This document shows, piece by piece, positions 46,741 through 60,000 of a DNA stretch of 64,000 nt. Origin of the DNA: Klebsormidium nitens (Eukaryota; Streptophyta; Klebsormidiophyceae; Klebsormidiales; Klebsormidiaceae); NCBI GenBank assembly GCA_000708835.1, contig DF237324.1:11069-75068 (forward strand), read 5' to 3'. The notes under the pieces were generated by a model. That model ran no database searches and was not told the DNA's origin. It was given only the letters and a program-made list of their open reading frames with translations. Both the position numbers and the translations under genes were made by a program. Every line of letters starts with the position of its first letter. The first letter of the stretch is position 1.

Positions 46741-48714
46741 TTAAGCAGTAGCTAGTTCCTGTTGTCGTCCCCGTTACGGTGCTCGGATGGCGTCAGCATT
46801 GATGCATTTGAGCACCCCCCCGGGATAATAATAAGAACGACTTATGAGCCACTCGCAGTTGGTGAGGGCAATTGCTGCTTATGGAGTGTAGCGTCTGAGC
46901 TTGACGACTTTCAGTTGGATGCCATCGGGAAACAGCAATTGCCAGCTAGCCTGGTTGATGCGGACGACATTCAGTAATCAGAGGATTGTTGCGCTAAAAC
47001 AAGCCTTCTACTGGTGCAGGGACTAAATTGGGAGAAGGTTCAAGCAAAGCTTACCCCCTCGACCTTTCATATCCTAGAACGAAAAGGCCCGATTAGCAGA
47101 GGCTGGCTGCTACCTTGTGTTGAGGCAATAAAAAGAGTAGGTTTGTTTCCATGTGAGATCGTATGTCAGCCCAAGACTTGGCGGACTCGACGTTTGGCAT
47201 TTTTGATCTTGCATGAGTCTGTTGCAGAAGGTTCGAGATCGTCTGCAGCCTTTTGTACCAGAATCCAGCGTTTGGGAAACGTGGGTCGTTGAATTTTTCT
47301 TCACTTCAGGCTACATCTTCAACTGGATGTTTGCTCATCTTCTGACAATGATCAAACCCACACTGGCACGCTTACAATGTTCACTAATCATGCATGACGG
47401 GGCAGATTCGTGTACATTGCAGAATTTGCGCCTTGCTTGTCGGCGACCTTGAAGTCGGAACACAGTGCATTCAACGACGCGGCCTGATGGGACAGCGCGG
47501 TTTCAAATCGGACCGATTGATCATCCAGCGCATGCAGGAAAGCGGTGGGCTTAAAAACTTAGCACCGGCGGTTACAATGACCCAGCGTCAGTCCTGGCAA
47601 CTCTATGATCGGACTGCATTCATGAAGGTGAATGAATGTTTCAAGTTTCGAGTCAAGCCAAGCTGCACGTTCAGCAGTGCGCTGTGCCAGATATACATGA
47701 TCGGATCGTGATCAATTCGTAGATTGCACTCTCGCAATTGAATAATCATGCATTATTATATACATATGTCTCTCCATGATCATTAGTATACGCCCATGGG
47801 CCTATATAGTGACTCCGTCACTCATATGCACTACAGTATAACTTAGGACTCACAGGAACTAAGTTCAATGCGTGCATGTTTGCGGCCTGCTTGCCCCGGC
47901 CGGCCAATATATATACACAGGCTTCTCTACATCCAGCGCTGTGCCCTCGCGGTGGCAGATGCCGGCCGCCCCGGCCCCAACTTGACAGCATACGCGCCTG
48001 CTCCAAGCAGCGGGCCAAAGGACGCACCATGTTCTAGGTACCAAATCCTTAGCTTTCTCAGATTCGTTGATAACCAGGCCAATGGTTCAAGGCCATGGAC
48101 GACTAGCATGTCTTCATGCACGTTGCACGTCAGCATGCATGCAAATACGATTGAAGTATTGCAGACACTTGCAAGCTCGACCAGCAACGCGGAAGGATGC
48201 TTAGCTGTGCAGACATTCTACATGAAGTGCTCTTTTTACACCGGCCCCCGTTCTTCTTTTCGCTCTGTTTCTTCGCTCACGATACTACAGACTTCTTACA
48301 CTCGGCCTTGTGTGTCTTCCAGTCGACTTTCTGCAAGAATACGATTTTTTTGATTCAGTGTCTTGGGAAAGCAAACCTTGCGACCGAGTGAAGCGAACAC
48401 TTATCCGTATTGGCGGTGTAGGTGCTGGCAAACAGCTTGACAGCCGGCCCTTTGTTATACCATGTCCGGTGGCAGATGCCTTAAAAGTTGATTCAAGAAT
48501 CTGGAAAAACTTCAGATTTGAAGGAAGATATATGTGTGCGTTGAACTCCAAAGAAGGTTGCTTTATGCGACCAATATAAAGGCGTAACTTGCCATCCGAC
48601 CATTTGAATGCACAAGCACGTAAAGCGTCCCGAGATGAGGTGAACGAGCCTTCTTGAAAGTAGCCGCCACAATGATTTGCAAAGACCTTTTCGCAAAAGA
48701 GGGTGATAACTTAC
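46741..48714. other. Intergenic region, no gene recognised
   Basis: Several open stretches (47014-47292, 47868-48353, 48310-48579) were inspected and show no family features. The part near 47700-47930 is AT-rich with catgca and tatata words. Confidence 0.35.
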
Positions 48715-48807
48715 TTGACATTCTCGAGAACAATATTGAGCTCCATGGCACGCACTGCACAAGTTAAAAGTCTTTTGGCGGATCTCGACGACCTCCCCCG
48801 TGCATGC
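48715..48807 (-). CDS. MYND-type zinc-finger exon (rest of gene not resolved)
   Basis: A 93-nt exon lies between an acceptor (ggtgcag) and a GTAAGT donor on the minus strand. It encodes TGEVVEIRQKTFNLCSACHG then AQYCSRECQ, matching the first zinc-binding half of a MYND finger (C-x2-C ... YCS-x2-CQ). A following exon should give WxxHKxxC; a weak candidate, YWSHKATF near 48583, lacks the final Cys. No partner domain (SET, ankyrin, TPR) was found nearby. It could be one exon of a real gene with long introns or a remnant. Confidence 0.45.
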
Positions 48808-49243
48808 CTGCACCAAAACACGCCAAAAAGACAACGCATCAAAGTGAGTCTCGAGGAGGACCAGAACCCCTTTCAAAAAGGCCTCGCTTTGTCACTATTT
48901 GGCAGATGAGCACATTTGGGGCCAACTCTCCATAGAGACAACCTGCAGAGGCTTTCGGCCCCACAAACTCCTTTGACTTGCTTCGTAAGATCCACTTTTC
49001 ATTCACATTTGACCTAGCCACTGATGCTATCTCTTAAACATTTCCAAGCTCCTAAAGCGAGGAGTTTCCAACCAACGGCTTCAGAGTGACCTGGAACAGA
49101 ATGCTTTTCTGATCCTCAAGGACGGTCCGAGCACAATCAGAGCAGAGCCAAAAACACGCCAAAGTCTGCAGAGAGAGCCACTCGACTCGAGGACTTCGCC
49201 ACAACCGAGAAAGAACTACGGAACAAAGCTGCAGTATAAACGG
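48808..49243. other. Short non-coding gap
   Basis: It lies between the MYND exon and the stop of the ARM-like gene. Nothing was recognised; upstream exons of the MYND gene would overlap the neighbouring gene, so they may be absent. Confidence 0.35.
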
Positions 49244-52200
49244 TCAGGTGAAGGGGCTCACCAAGCGGCTGCAGGGCTTCAAATTGAACTTGGCCGCGTA
49301 AACAGTCCAGATCCTCATCCCTTCGCTGCCCAAGCCCTCGTCTGACATACCGTTGAGCGCGCCAGGCAGCGACGATGACGCACTAGAGCTTGACAGGGCC
49401 CGAGAGATCCTCAGCACATTTTGGCACGTCAGTGTTCCGCCGTCCCGAGCGGTCTCCCAAAGGAACGTTTCTCCCGCCGACTCTAGTTGCCAACACGAGT
49501 CGAGAGCCAGCCCGAAGATTCGCAGGAGCGTCCCCAGGAACGGCACGGACCGCTGCATCTCCTCCACTTTCGCCTCGTTCGACGCCGCTCCTAGTTCGGA
49601 GCAGCGCTTGAAGTCCGTTGCCAAACGCTCCGACAGAGCCGCCAGGAGCTTCGTGAACAGCTCAACCTGTACGCACGTAGCCGGGAACTCGACGCAGGCG
49701 AACAGGACCACCCCCGCCGCGTCCTGCACTCGATCGTCCCGCCCGATTGCGCTCATAACACCTTGCGAGTAGCACACCTGGTCGATCCACTTGAGGCCTT
49801 GTTCGACTAGCTTCTCCGCATCCCGCTCAGAGAGCAAGCTCGGCATACTGCCAACCGCCGGTTGCGGTCTCGTCGTTGTGCGCGAGTCCAGAAAGTCGGA
49901 GCAGACCATGTGGGGTTCGAACCAGTCCCTGGCCCCAACTAGGACGGCGAGAAAGTGCCACGCCGTGTTGATGGAAACCCCGTCGACGAGCTCTCTGGAG
50001 ATGGCACCAACTAGAGCGTGCGAGTATTTTGGCCAGTCTGCCGGAGGCACCCTCCCTTTGTAGAAGCAGAACGCTAACAGCCTGCAGTACTGAAGACGGC
50101 TGAGGTTCGAGAGGGTCGTGAGGGCGAGCTCGAACGCGTCAACGATCTGCTATGTCAACTTCCTGAACTCCTTTGAGGAGAGATCTCCTTGGTCGCTTCC
50201 AGAAGCCAGAATGGAACCGAGACCCGCCAAGCACCGGACGAAGTCCAGGGGACCCCCTTGAGCTTCGTGCACGCGCCGCATCTCGGAAAGCATCGTCCCC
50301 AAAAGGGTGTCCACTATCCCCGCGCCCAACAGTAACTTGGACTCTATTATCGAGAGGCTCCACAACCGGTCTGCTAGCTCATTCACTGCTTTTGCCGGAT
50401 CTGGCGCTCCTCCCAACTTGACGCTCTGCAACATGACAAGCACCGTACCCAGGTCCGCAGGCACTCCGTACCCCTCAGAGTCCCGCATCTTGAAGCGCTG
50501 CGCTTCCCGCAAGAAGTGCTCGACGTTCTGTTTGTCAGAGTCCCCGACAAGCGGCTTCAGCTTCTCAACAACCCTGATCAGCTCTTCGAACTCGTTCCCC
50601 ATCAGTATGGTCGGGTTCACCCGATCAGCTGTCCCGCAGACGTTGCACAGGTTGAACAGTAATCGGTGCATCGCCTCCTGCAAGCTGGTCAGCGGGAGGC
50701 CCGGATTGGACGCAAGTCTTTCTTGCTGCAACATCGGAAAGTTCCTCAGCATCGAGTGCATGGACTTGCAGAATCGAATCAACCAGCTTAGGAGGCTTGG
50801 CGCCGCTTCGCTGCTCAATATCTTTTCTGTTTGCTCCGGTGGATTGGACGCTAAGTTTGAGAAGGCTGTCATGGTGCCGAGGGCCAGATCCGCCAGGATA
50901 TCGGCCCGATCCAGCTCCGCCGGCCCCGGGGGATCCCCCGCCAACGGGAAGAAGGATGTGATCAAGGGAAGGTACCCCTGAGCGAGTGCGCTCTCTGCAA
51001 ACTCCTGGGAGTTGCTGAGTAAACTCTCCAGCACGCGCGTGAGAAAGTAGCAGCCGTAGAGAAGGGGCCTCTCGGGGGCGAGGAGAGCTGGGGTGTGGGT
51101 CAGGCTCGCCTGGGCGCGCTGCTGGAGGCGAGTGCCGAACTGATGCAGCGCGGTGACTGCAGAGCTACAGGAGGCGACCTGGAAGGAAGGGGGAAGAGAA
51201 TGATGATAGAACAGTCATCTAGAGACGTTGTGTAAGCCAATCATAGGAGAGTCTGCTGAGTGCGATGAAAGGACCCGACGAGAGGAAACACCATAAGAGG
51301 TCCTCTTATACATTTGTCCACAATCGATTCAACTTAAGTGATAGAGTGAACAACTTGTTGATACTTCGTCATGAAGATGCAGAATGTTCCCAAAGGGCAA
51401 AGGTTTCCAGAAAGCAAAAGCATCATCGCTTGCGAATGCTGCAGCTCCTCCGCTGTCGTCTTGATCATGGAGACACAACCATTAGTCCAGATTGTCCAGA
51501 TATCCACTAGAAGACACGGTGATGTAAGGAAAGCTGCAAATGGCTGAAGCAGGGCACACATTCAAGGTAGTACACTCTCCCCACCTGTTTGGCAAAGCTT
51601 CGCGACATGCAAACGTAGCGGATGGCGCAAATCGTGGCTGGGGAGTCCTCAAGCTTGAGGCCAAGAAGGGTCTGGAAGACCCCGCATAACGCCTTTTTAT
51701 CCTTGATCAGTCTACATAACTGCACAAAAAAGGGGAAATGATATCAGGGACACGTGTAGGGGAGTATGCGTTTCCCTTTCGAAAGAATCTGCAACTTCAC
51801 TGGAGCGCCCTTGACCTTTTGCTTCCAGGCAGTTACTCCCGATCAGAACTGCCCCTCTTGAACTTGTGCGTTTCTACGCAAGTTGGACTGCAACGCTTTC
51901 ACCAAAGCAACAGCAACCAATGCAGAACGTCAATGAGTCTGTTTCAATTGAAGAGCTGAAGCGATCACTGAGAGAGAACAAAGCCTATCACATGATGTTT
52001 CTAGAAGAACAGAGTCGCCGCACCTTCTTGTACGGCTTCGTAGGCTTCAATTGCAGCTGCTGCTCAATTGACGAGAGGGGCTTGTCGGCAACGACCTCAT
52101 CGGTGACTGAAACAAACAAATCCGCAGCCTTGGCGAACTTCTTCTCTCCAACCGCTTGGAGGAAACTGTTCACGAACTTGGACTTGCCCTCCGCCTGTTT

Positions 52201-52645
52201 CAGAAAGCACCCTGACCGTAAGTGGTTGTTATGTTTGTCAAACTTTGCTGAGCTGCTCACTGCCCTTTCATAACCTGAATCATCACATCTAGAGGGTTGA
52301 CATTGATCTATCTGAGTTCTCAGATGTATTCAAATGGCAGCAAGGGCAGTAATTTTCTAGCTGGGATGTGTAGTGAAAATTGCTTCCCAGTTGCCTGGAC
52401 TGAACATCAAATGCTCCAGCTAACACATGGCCCAGTTATCAGTGTCTCATGGCTTCCTGTTGATTCCTCAATTATGCATCCTCAGCGTTGCATCTTGTAA
52501 TGCAGACTCCAAATTGCAAAGCGCCTTCACGAAGTAGGGAGCAGCACTCACCATCTTGCACAGGAAGTCGCTCTCCTCGCAGGCAACCAGAAGCCAGAAA
52601 CAAACACAATCTGACGCACTAAGCGTCTGATCCAAACGGAGTATT
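49244..52645 (-). CDS. Large alpha-helical (ARM/HEAT-like) protein with an in-frame TAG
   Basis: Exons are proposed at about 52645-52552 (5' end uncertain), 52194-52024, 51719-51585 and 51178-49244, joined in phase 0. The text reads DRILRLDQTLSASD..WLLVACEESDFLCKM, then AEGKSKFVNSFLQAVGEKKF, then LCRLIKDKKALCGVFQTLLG, then a 645-codon exon of leucine-rich helices (SLLSWLIRFCKSMHSML, AMHRLLFNLCNVCG, LWSLSIIESKLLLGAG). One TAG (50152-50150) interrupts this exon in the same frame, with plausible coding on both sides (KEFRKLT, stop, QIVDAFELALTTLSNLSRL). The helical pattern suggests an armadillo/HEAT-type scaffold, but the family is not recognised. It may be a recent nonsense allele, a base-call error, or a short intron ending at tag/cag. 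An upstream first exon is missing. Confidence 0.6.
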
Positions 52646-53209
52646 CTGTCAGCAGTGCTTCATGCGCAAGGTCCAGGGCCCACTCGCTCTATATTGAGAT
52701 GACGCAGCACGCCCTGCACGCCCGAGCTCGCCTAGCCGCAGCATTTGGGGCGCTTTGCCTATCGAACAACCTTACAGCTACCGTACAACAACAACTGCAA
52801 GCTCGAGTGTTGTCCAGACAGTGTTTTAGAGACGTTGGTCAGCTCTGCAGCTCTAGACGTCAGTCTGTTTCGGCTGGCAGAAGCTGCGTGGTCCCCCTGC
52901 TCCTGTTGATGTCAGGTCAGCAAGTCGTCAGCATCAACAAATCAAGAACTGCCATGTCAGCAAAAGAGACCACTTCTGGTGACGTGGCTGGGCATGGGCA
53001 TGGTCATGTCTGCTGCAGCACCAGCACAGTGCTCAACCACCCAAACAAAAGGAAGGGGGAGCTCAACTGAGCGCAGAAGGGGTTCCCAACTCGGAGGAGG
53101 AGCACTATAGTGGCAAGCAGCTCATTCACTTACAATCTTATATAAAGTTGGTGTTCGCCAAGCAAACTTGAGGTCAATCAAATTCGTTTGCGGCAGCCCC
53201 TGAAACGTC
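52646..53209. other. Intergenic region between divergent genes
   Basis: It should hold the promoter of the TLC gene and the missing first exon(s) of the ARM-like gene. A caacaacaactgcaagctcg stretch near 52786 is mildly repetitive. No other feature was seen. Confidence 0.4.
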
Positions 53210-55481
53210 ATGGTGAAGCAGCAGCAGCAGCAGCTGGAGCTCCTTTTGGCTGCAGTGACAGAGAAGTCGGCTGAAATACGGCGTACACACCCTGGAGGGT
53301 TTTTCCCTGAGCTTGACGTTGTCTCAGAGGTGCTCTTGCTCACCGTGGGATGGGCGCTTCTGTTCATTGTTCTGCGCTTCTTCGTATTCTCAAAGTTGTC
53401 GTACGATTTTAACAATCGCCTAGTGTCAGTCATCCACTGCCTGGTAGTCTTTCCCCTCGCATTACAGACTCTGAATTGGAGCGATCCTCTTGGTAACGTC
53501 GGGGGCATCAGCACCAATAAAGAGGTATGTAAGCGCCTGGCCATGTAGCCCCGATTGATCTGATGCTGTTCTGTTGTACATCTATCCAACTTTGAAGAAG
53601 GGTGCTGAGACTCAGGTGGTATGGTTAGAGGAGACAAGGGAAGGGACTCCAGCATGCCTAACCTGACTTGTTGGACTTGGAACATGTGAATTGCACTTGA
53701 TTGTGCTGTATGCAAGGAGTGCCAATTTACTTCAACTCCCTGAGCAACCTATAGCACTGTCCACCTCACGTCAAATCGTTCTGCCAGAATCTCTCTGCTC
53801 AAGTCTTCTGTTGTACTTTTACCAGCGTGCTGTATCTGACATTGTTTCTCTGTCCAGGGCCGGATCCTTGAAATCAGCTCTGCCTACTTTATCTATGACC
53901 TCATTGGCTGCACATTGGATGCGAGCACGCGGGACATTTCCATGTCAGTACACCATATCGTCTCCTTGTTAGGCATGGGTTGGGGCCTCTTCTCGCACAC
54001 GGTGAGCCGGAGCAATATTGTCAGGCCTGTCATCAGGTACTGTGGTGCATCGGGTCGGTGGCAGGAAGGGCCTCATAGATCAGGTCTCTCACTTTATCCC
54101 CTTGTGGAAGGGAGAATTCAAAGCTACAGCTTTGAGCATGAGGAAAAAGCTCCCTTATCATCACTCATTGTATGTGTTGTAGAGTAAATGTTGAAGGTCT
54201 CAATTGTCTTTGTGAATGACAGTATATGTTGAAGAGCGGCTTCTCAACCAGAGGACTTTCTTGACATTTTCCCACACATTAAGAACTGATTTCGATGTTG
54301 TTGCAGGATGGGAATGAGCTGGTGGTTTGCTTGGCTCTTGTCGAGATTTCGAATCCCTGTATGCACACCAGGGAGTTCATTAAGGAGTTTGGCCTGACAG
54401 GGACAGCGGTCGAGATGGCCAACAACGTGAGTCCAGCTTACTACAAATACCTTAAAGCATGCTCCTTCCCAAGTTGACCGACATTGTGAACGTTCAAGAT
54501 TGTCAACTTTCTCAAGCTTTGGTCTCCTGGGGGAAGTTCAGAGATGCACTTGAGCTGGACTCAAGTCTGCTGGACTCAGGAGTGTCGAATCGGCTTTTTA
54601 TTGCGAGGCCTCAAAAAGGAGCGCCAGGGCTTCTCATCTTAAAAACAGTTTTGGTTGAACTAAGGTGTACCGTGTTCTATGGGACTCTTTTACCGGGATC
54701 CTCTGATCGGTCTGTCTCTGTTTGCTGCAGCTCCTGTTTGCTGCTACCTTCACAGTCGCGCGCGTGGTCTTTGGGCCTATCCTAACATACAAAACGATAG
54801 CCTCCACCAAGCCACCCCTCCCAATCAAGGTGAGTGCTCGTCCTGTGCTGTACTGCCGGTGGCAGCGTAACTTCCGGAAAGTTTAGTTGTGAGCGAAGTG
54901 GAAGACGACTCAAGGAGGAAGTATCTGGGTTGGATTTCTAGCATCAAAGGATGTCACTTTCCTTTTTGTCCTTTTTGTTCCACCTTCTTGTGCCATGATA
55001 GAACTGGACTGGTCCGAATCCGCTGTTGGCTTGCATCTGAGGTAGATTAAATAGGCCCAAAACGTGCGGATACATTGGGATGCAATCCGTTCGAGCTAGG
55101 CTTTTGGTCCTGCCCTTGGACTGGCCTTAAAGTTGGCCTTAGTGCTATTTCTTAATTGCCCCTAAATGAGAGTGCTCGAGGCCCTCGAGACTGGCGGTTT
55201 CGTCCTCAAATATCGACCTTGGTTGCTTATAGCTACAGCGAATCGTTCGTCATGCAAAGTCGTCTTTTGGAAGGTCCTGGGAGGTCCGTCGTTCCAGCGT
55301 CTGTAGCGAACTTTGGCATGGGATGCGACGGGTCTAGCATGTTCGATAAGGTGACAATTTCTTTATGCAGATCGGTGCAGGAGCCCTCCAGGTTGTCAGC
55401 ACATACTGGTGGTATCTGGTCGCCAGGATGGTGTATTACAAAGTCGTCAAAGGACGGGGTCGCAAAGCTAAGAAGACCTGA
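53210..55481 (+). CDS. TLC-domain membrane protein (TMEM136-like)
   Basis: Five exons are proposed: 53210-53524, 53858-54001, 54307-54426, 54731-54829 and 55371-55481, all phase 0, giving 262 residues. The protein has several membrane segments (VLLLTVGWALLFIVLRFFVF, LVVFPLALQTL, ISSAYFIYDLIGCTL, VVCLALVEISN, FAATFTVARVVFGPIL, GALQVVSTYWWYLVARMV). The words YFIYDLIGC, SVHHIVSLLGMGWG, LVEISNPCMHTREFIKEFG and a lysine-rich C-terminus (KGRGRKAKKT) fit the TRAM-LAG1-CLN8 (TLC) fold of the TMEM136/plant TLC group; the paired His of SVHHI lies where TLC proteins have conserved His. The function is probably lipid-related in ER or Golgi membranes. A poly-Gln start (KQQQQQLE) precedes the first membrane segment. 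Confidence 0.85.
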
Positions 55482-57046
55482 TATGAAAGAGTATATATCT
55501 AGGTTACTTGGTTAGCCCCACATTACTGGAAAGTAATGTTAAGGCCCCCAATTGACCATGTGTGTGATTATGCTTATTGAAGAGTTGGGAAATGGTAAAT
55601 CCAATTAGAAGCAGGTTTCCGAAGTGCCAAAGTCTAAAGGTGCGATTCTTTCATCTGTGTGCATCTGCCCTGATGAGCACAGGCCACTGTCTCACGACGG
55701 TGTCACTTGGATTGTCTGAAGGTCATGAAGTTCGCAATGAAATTATGAGGTTAATTACTATTAGCGTGGCATCTTGTCACTGTTACCCAGCGAATGCAAA
55801 AATTGACAAACATCTATCATCTGAGCGCAACCGTCTCCACATATATGGACGGTTATATATATTGATCTTTTGGCGAGCCTGCATACTTTGTTCATCTGTG
55901 CCCGTTAAGACGTGCAGAGCTCATAGCAAACAGGAAAACCGTCGACTAATTAAGCCTGTCATGGCTCCGAAACGATATGTTAATCAAACATTCACAACTA
56001 CAATCACATAGTATGAACCTTATACTAACATGTCTAGCGAGCATATCAAGGTACGTGGTGCAATCAAGGAGACTATAGTAGTGCCAGCAATGGTAACCGC
56101 ATAATATAACCGGTTATATTATGCGGTTACTCCAGCTGGCCGGTGCCAAGCGATGGAAAGCGGCATGAAGCAGGCCCAACCTCCCGGCCATACCGGCTAC
56201 TAAAATGACTAATATTTAATCGTCGTTATCAATCTTGAACTTATATCGAACATATGCTTAACGCGCTCTTCGAATTCACAAGTGGGACATGGTTAGTGCA
56301 CGCCCAGGCGCACAGCAGCTAACCACCGTTAACTTTACACTGCCTTTATATCATCGATACAAAACTGTATCTGTACGGTAAACGTACGGCCGCATTCATG
56401 CCATGGGCGCCACGATTAAGTAGTTGATATAGAAGCTTCCACGACGACCATGCATGCGTGAGGCTAAATTCTCTAGCTAGAAATCTTGAATCTCTTTACC
56501 AGGCGGGCTCACTGAGTCACTCAATCATCGTACACACACCTAGCATACTATTGACCTCCGAAGTTGCATAAGCATGAGCCAATAGCTTACAATATTGCCA
56601 CCGGTGGTCTGATCGGCCCGTGCTCAACGACCGTTACTCACTGTCTGCAAGCAGCTGTTACTGGCCGAGGTAGTCATTGCAACAGGGTTTGACATACTCT
56701 TGTGGACCTTGTGCATGCAGGTGCGCACTTAATGCGATTATAAGGGACAAAGTTGCGGGCGGCCCGTTCGTTGCATACTCGTTAACGCATTTCGATGAAA
56801 AAGACGCTTTGGCTCATCCGTGTTGATTGTGATTTCACCCTCATGATCTCTGTCAGTTCTGGATCTTTGCTAACATCTACATATTTATGGTGTATTTATG
56901 GTTGCTCAGAGCATCTGACACCCATCGCCAGCTTTTTAGCTTTTCTTGGCTGGGTTTCATCAGTAACGACAATCCTGACCACGGGTTTGACTGGGCCTGC
57001 TGCCGTTGGAGGGGTTAAAGTGCATAGATTGACTGGTGTCCGGCGC
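55482..57046. other. AT-rich intergenic region between convergent genes
   Basis: It separates the TLC stop from the CC2D2A stop. It contains a perfect palindrome at 56093-56130 and many catgcatg/tatata words. No exon was recognised. Confidence 0.45.
56093..56130. repeat. Perfect 38-bp palindrome, no loop
   Basis: The arm gtaaccgcataatataacc (56093-56111) is followed directly by its exact reverse complement (56112-56130). Neighbouring bases do not extend the match. No target-site duplication or terminal repeats were seen nearby. Confidence 0.92.
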
Positions 57047-60000
57047 TTATTTCTTGGTGAGAGCGGCGACGTATACCCAAATGGAGCATACGAAGGAGAC
57101 GTCGTACGGTTTGACGTACCTGCACGATTGCGGTTCAAAGCCTTTTACTTTTGAGCAGGCAGAATCTTCCAGATTTATGTTACGTTCCTGATTCGACTAC
57201 CTGGGCGGTTCGATCTGTCACTCTCTTCCGAGATTTCCGAGTTTGCATTTCAAACGGAAGCTCGCATCTGGCCAAGCCTTGGAAATGCCGCAGACGATGT
57301 TACAATACAACCAATCGCTTGTTGTCGATTTGTTCTGAGCTAGGAAGCGCTGAAGTGCCAATAAAATTCTGAGCCAATGACCACGTCGTTGAATGAGGGA
57401 AACAAATCAGCTCAGAGAAGGACGACCGGCTCCACAACGTCGTCAAAAGTCGACAGGAGAACATTAATCGAAGACAGTTGTGACGGGAGTCGGAGCAATT
57501 TGCGAAATTAGGAGGTTAGTTTTGGGTTTGAATCTGAGCACTTCGTCAATTAGCTGGCGGCGTCGGCAACCCGGAACATCAATCTCTTGCACCTTTCGCA
57601 GAGGACGCAAGACGTGTTCGCCCCAGTGCTTGGCGCTCCCAAAGCGGATTAAAAACGTATCAGAAAGCATTTCTCGAGAGTCACTTTGATAGGCTGTACT
57701 CTTGGGCCTCGGACTTACGACTTTGAATAGAATTCTTGGAAATTTTCTCTGCCGTCTTGATCACGTTCTTGAAACGCAACATCTCCCTCCAGTTCGGCGA
57801 TGACAACGCCTCTCAGACGCTTCAAAAGAAAACATCGACGCGTGCCCACTCACGTCGCGACCGCAAACTCGACGTCCTTGTGGTACTTGTGCTGGATGTG
57901 CGTACTCAGAACCGCGTCCGTAACCGCGGACCCGTCCGTAAACGGCAGGTTCAGCGGGAAGCCCACGATGTCGTAATTCTTGAGCACGGGCGCGAGCATC
58001 GCATAATTGTCCGCGGCCGCGACCGCGTACCGCCGCGCGGCCGCGCCGGCCGCGGAGCGCGGGTCGTCCGGGTCGAGGATGACGTCAGGCGGCTGCGGCA
58101 GTGGCGCGGAGAGCGCGTCGTGCTCAAGGTCGCGCAGGAGCTCCTTGAGAATGCGCGAGCACCTGCGCGCGCGGTTAGGAGGGTAAGTTATGAGTGAACC
58201 TTTGGTGGTTTAGGAGTGTAGATGAGTAGGAAGGTAAATAGATTGCTAGGACATCTTCCTCGTTCGTGACGGTTGGGCTGGCCCCTTCAAAATGGTCTGC
58301 GCAGGACTCGTTGACAACCTGTTGTAGCGCCCACCGATTGACCTTGCTCCCCTCTTTGGATCGATCACGTCTCCTCGTCTCAGAGGTCAATTGAGTTCCT
58401 AAGGTTGTGAGCTTCCAACAAGTTCTAGCATCTCACCTTCTGTTGAAGTGCGTGTACACGAGTTTCCTGGCCGCGGTGATTGCGTCCATAACCTCCCGCT
58501 CCAGGCACGCCTCCAGCTCCTTGTAAAAGTCGCCGGGCAAACTCACGTACTGAACCGGGACCTGAGGTAAGGCGTTAATGGAAAGGGTTAGGTTTCGCGT
58601 CGACCGAAATGGCTGAGCGCTCATCTCCGGTCCTCCGGACCAATGAGAACGCTTCAATCGATCACGTGGCATGAGAAGTACAGACCTGGTACAGACGTTT
58701 GCTAGAGAGGCAGTGTACTAAGCTGTACGCGGAGCGGAGATGCAAAGCTTGTGAGCCTGGCAGTTTTCGCTCGACGCGGAACCTTAGGCACCAGACTCTC
58801 CGGTCGGTTGGTCCTTCTGGGGCAGTCGACTTCGAGAAGGGGCAGCGTGGTGCAACGGAAGGTAGAAAGCGGTCGACGGACCTCGCTTTCTGTTCTAGCG
58901 ATGCGACAAAACCTCTATCAAAAGCTAGAGGAAGTCGTGGGGACGAGTATGACGTCAGCGACAAGCAGCCGCCTCAAACCTCTTGATTCGTCCCGAAGTG
59001 GCGCGCTCCCGCATTCACGGACATCGCACCGAGCGAAAAAACACGTAGCGCCGAGAGTCCTCCGGAATATGCCGTCGCCGGTCCACACTGACAAAAACGC
59101 TCGCGTTCTCCAATCTGGCTATACTTTCAGGTCTATAGGTGTTCTTGCTATGAAAATCATTTCCCGAGTCGTACCTGGACGCTTCCGAGGTCCCTGTGCG
59201 GGAAGGCCTTGTCGGCGAAGAAGGGCCGCCAGCAGCGCGGGTCGTTGAGGCGCCAACTGATCTCCCACGGGGCCCCCACCGGCTGGACGTTGGCCCAGAT
59301 GTTGTGCTCGTTGAACACGACGCCCACCTGACGCAGGAATGACGTCACGATCGACGGCAGCCTTGGAAAACCCAAATACAGATGTGGCTCGGACACGATC
59401 ATGATAGCGAAGAAAGGAAGGGAGCACGGGTGCAGGTCATCTTGTTGGCCGTCTTACTTGTGAAGGATTTCTGCTGCGGATCTGTGAAAGATACGAATTT
59501 ATAGGCACGAGGCATCTGCTTTCGCGTTTCTTCACGGAGAATAATTGGATAAGGATGCAGAAAAGACGCTCGGTGCTTAAAGACCTCTGAGAATAAACTA
59601 CAAGGAACTGCGACCAGCGATCCTGAAAGTCATAGAACTTCAAGAGCCCGTTATTTTTTATCTTCCATCCTGGGAGTCTTGGAAGCAACCGCTTGAACCA
59701 GTCCTCGTTCTCGATTGAACCCTTCACCGAAAGCACAAAATTGAGGTTTAAAACCCTGACATTTTTGAAGACCAAAACCCCAAAACCCTCACCTGGCGCA
59801 GCTCGCAGCTCGCGTCCTCCGCGGCGTACACGCGCCCCGTGCTCGCATTCCAAACCCTAGTGACGTCATGCGCGTCGCCGGCCGCGCCGTCGCCCGCGAT
59901 CGTTACCACGCACGCGGCCTCGGCGTCCCGCGTGCCCACTCCCAGCGCAACATACGCCGGCCAGCCGGAGTGCAGAAAGTAATTGCACAACGTCAGCGCG

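Noticed and set aside
48310-48579. Plus-strand open frame (YDFFDSVSWESKPCDRV)
   Set aside because: No family resemblance and it is preceded by noncoding-looking sequence; could not be supported.
49905-49935. tRNA-like B-box word (ggttcgaacc) on either strand
   Set aside because: It lies inside a clear coding exon (ARDWFEPHMV), with no A-box or cloverleaf around it.
57464-57850. Candidate last CC2D2A exon immediately after 57854
   Set aside because: Translations there do not resemble the family tail; the exon at 57119-57047 fits both phase and the conserved ending.
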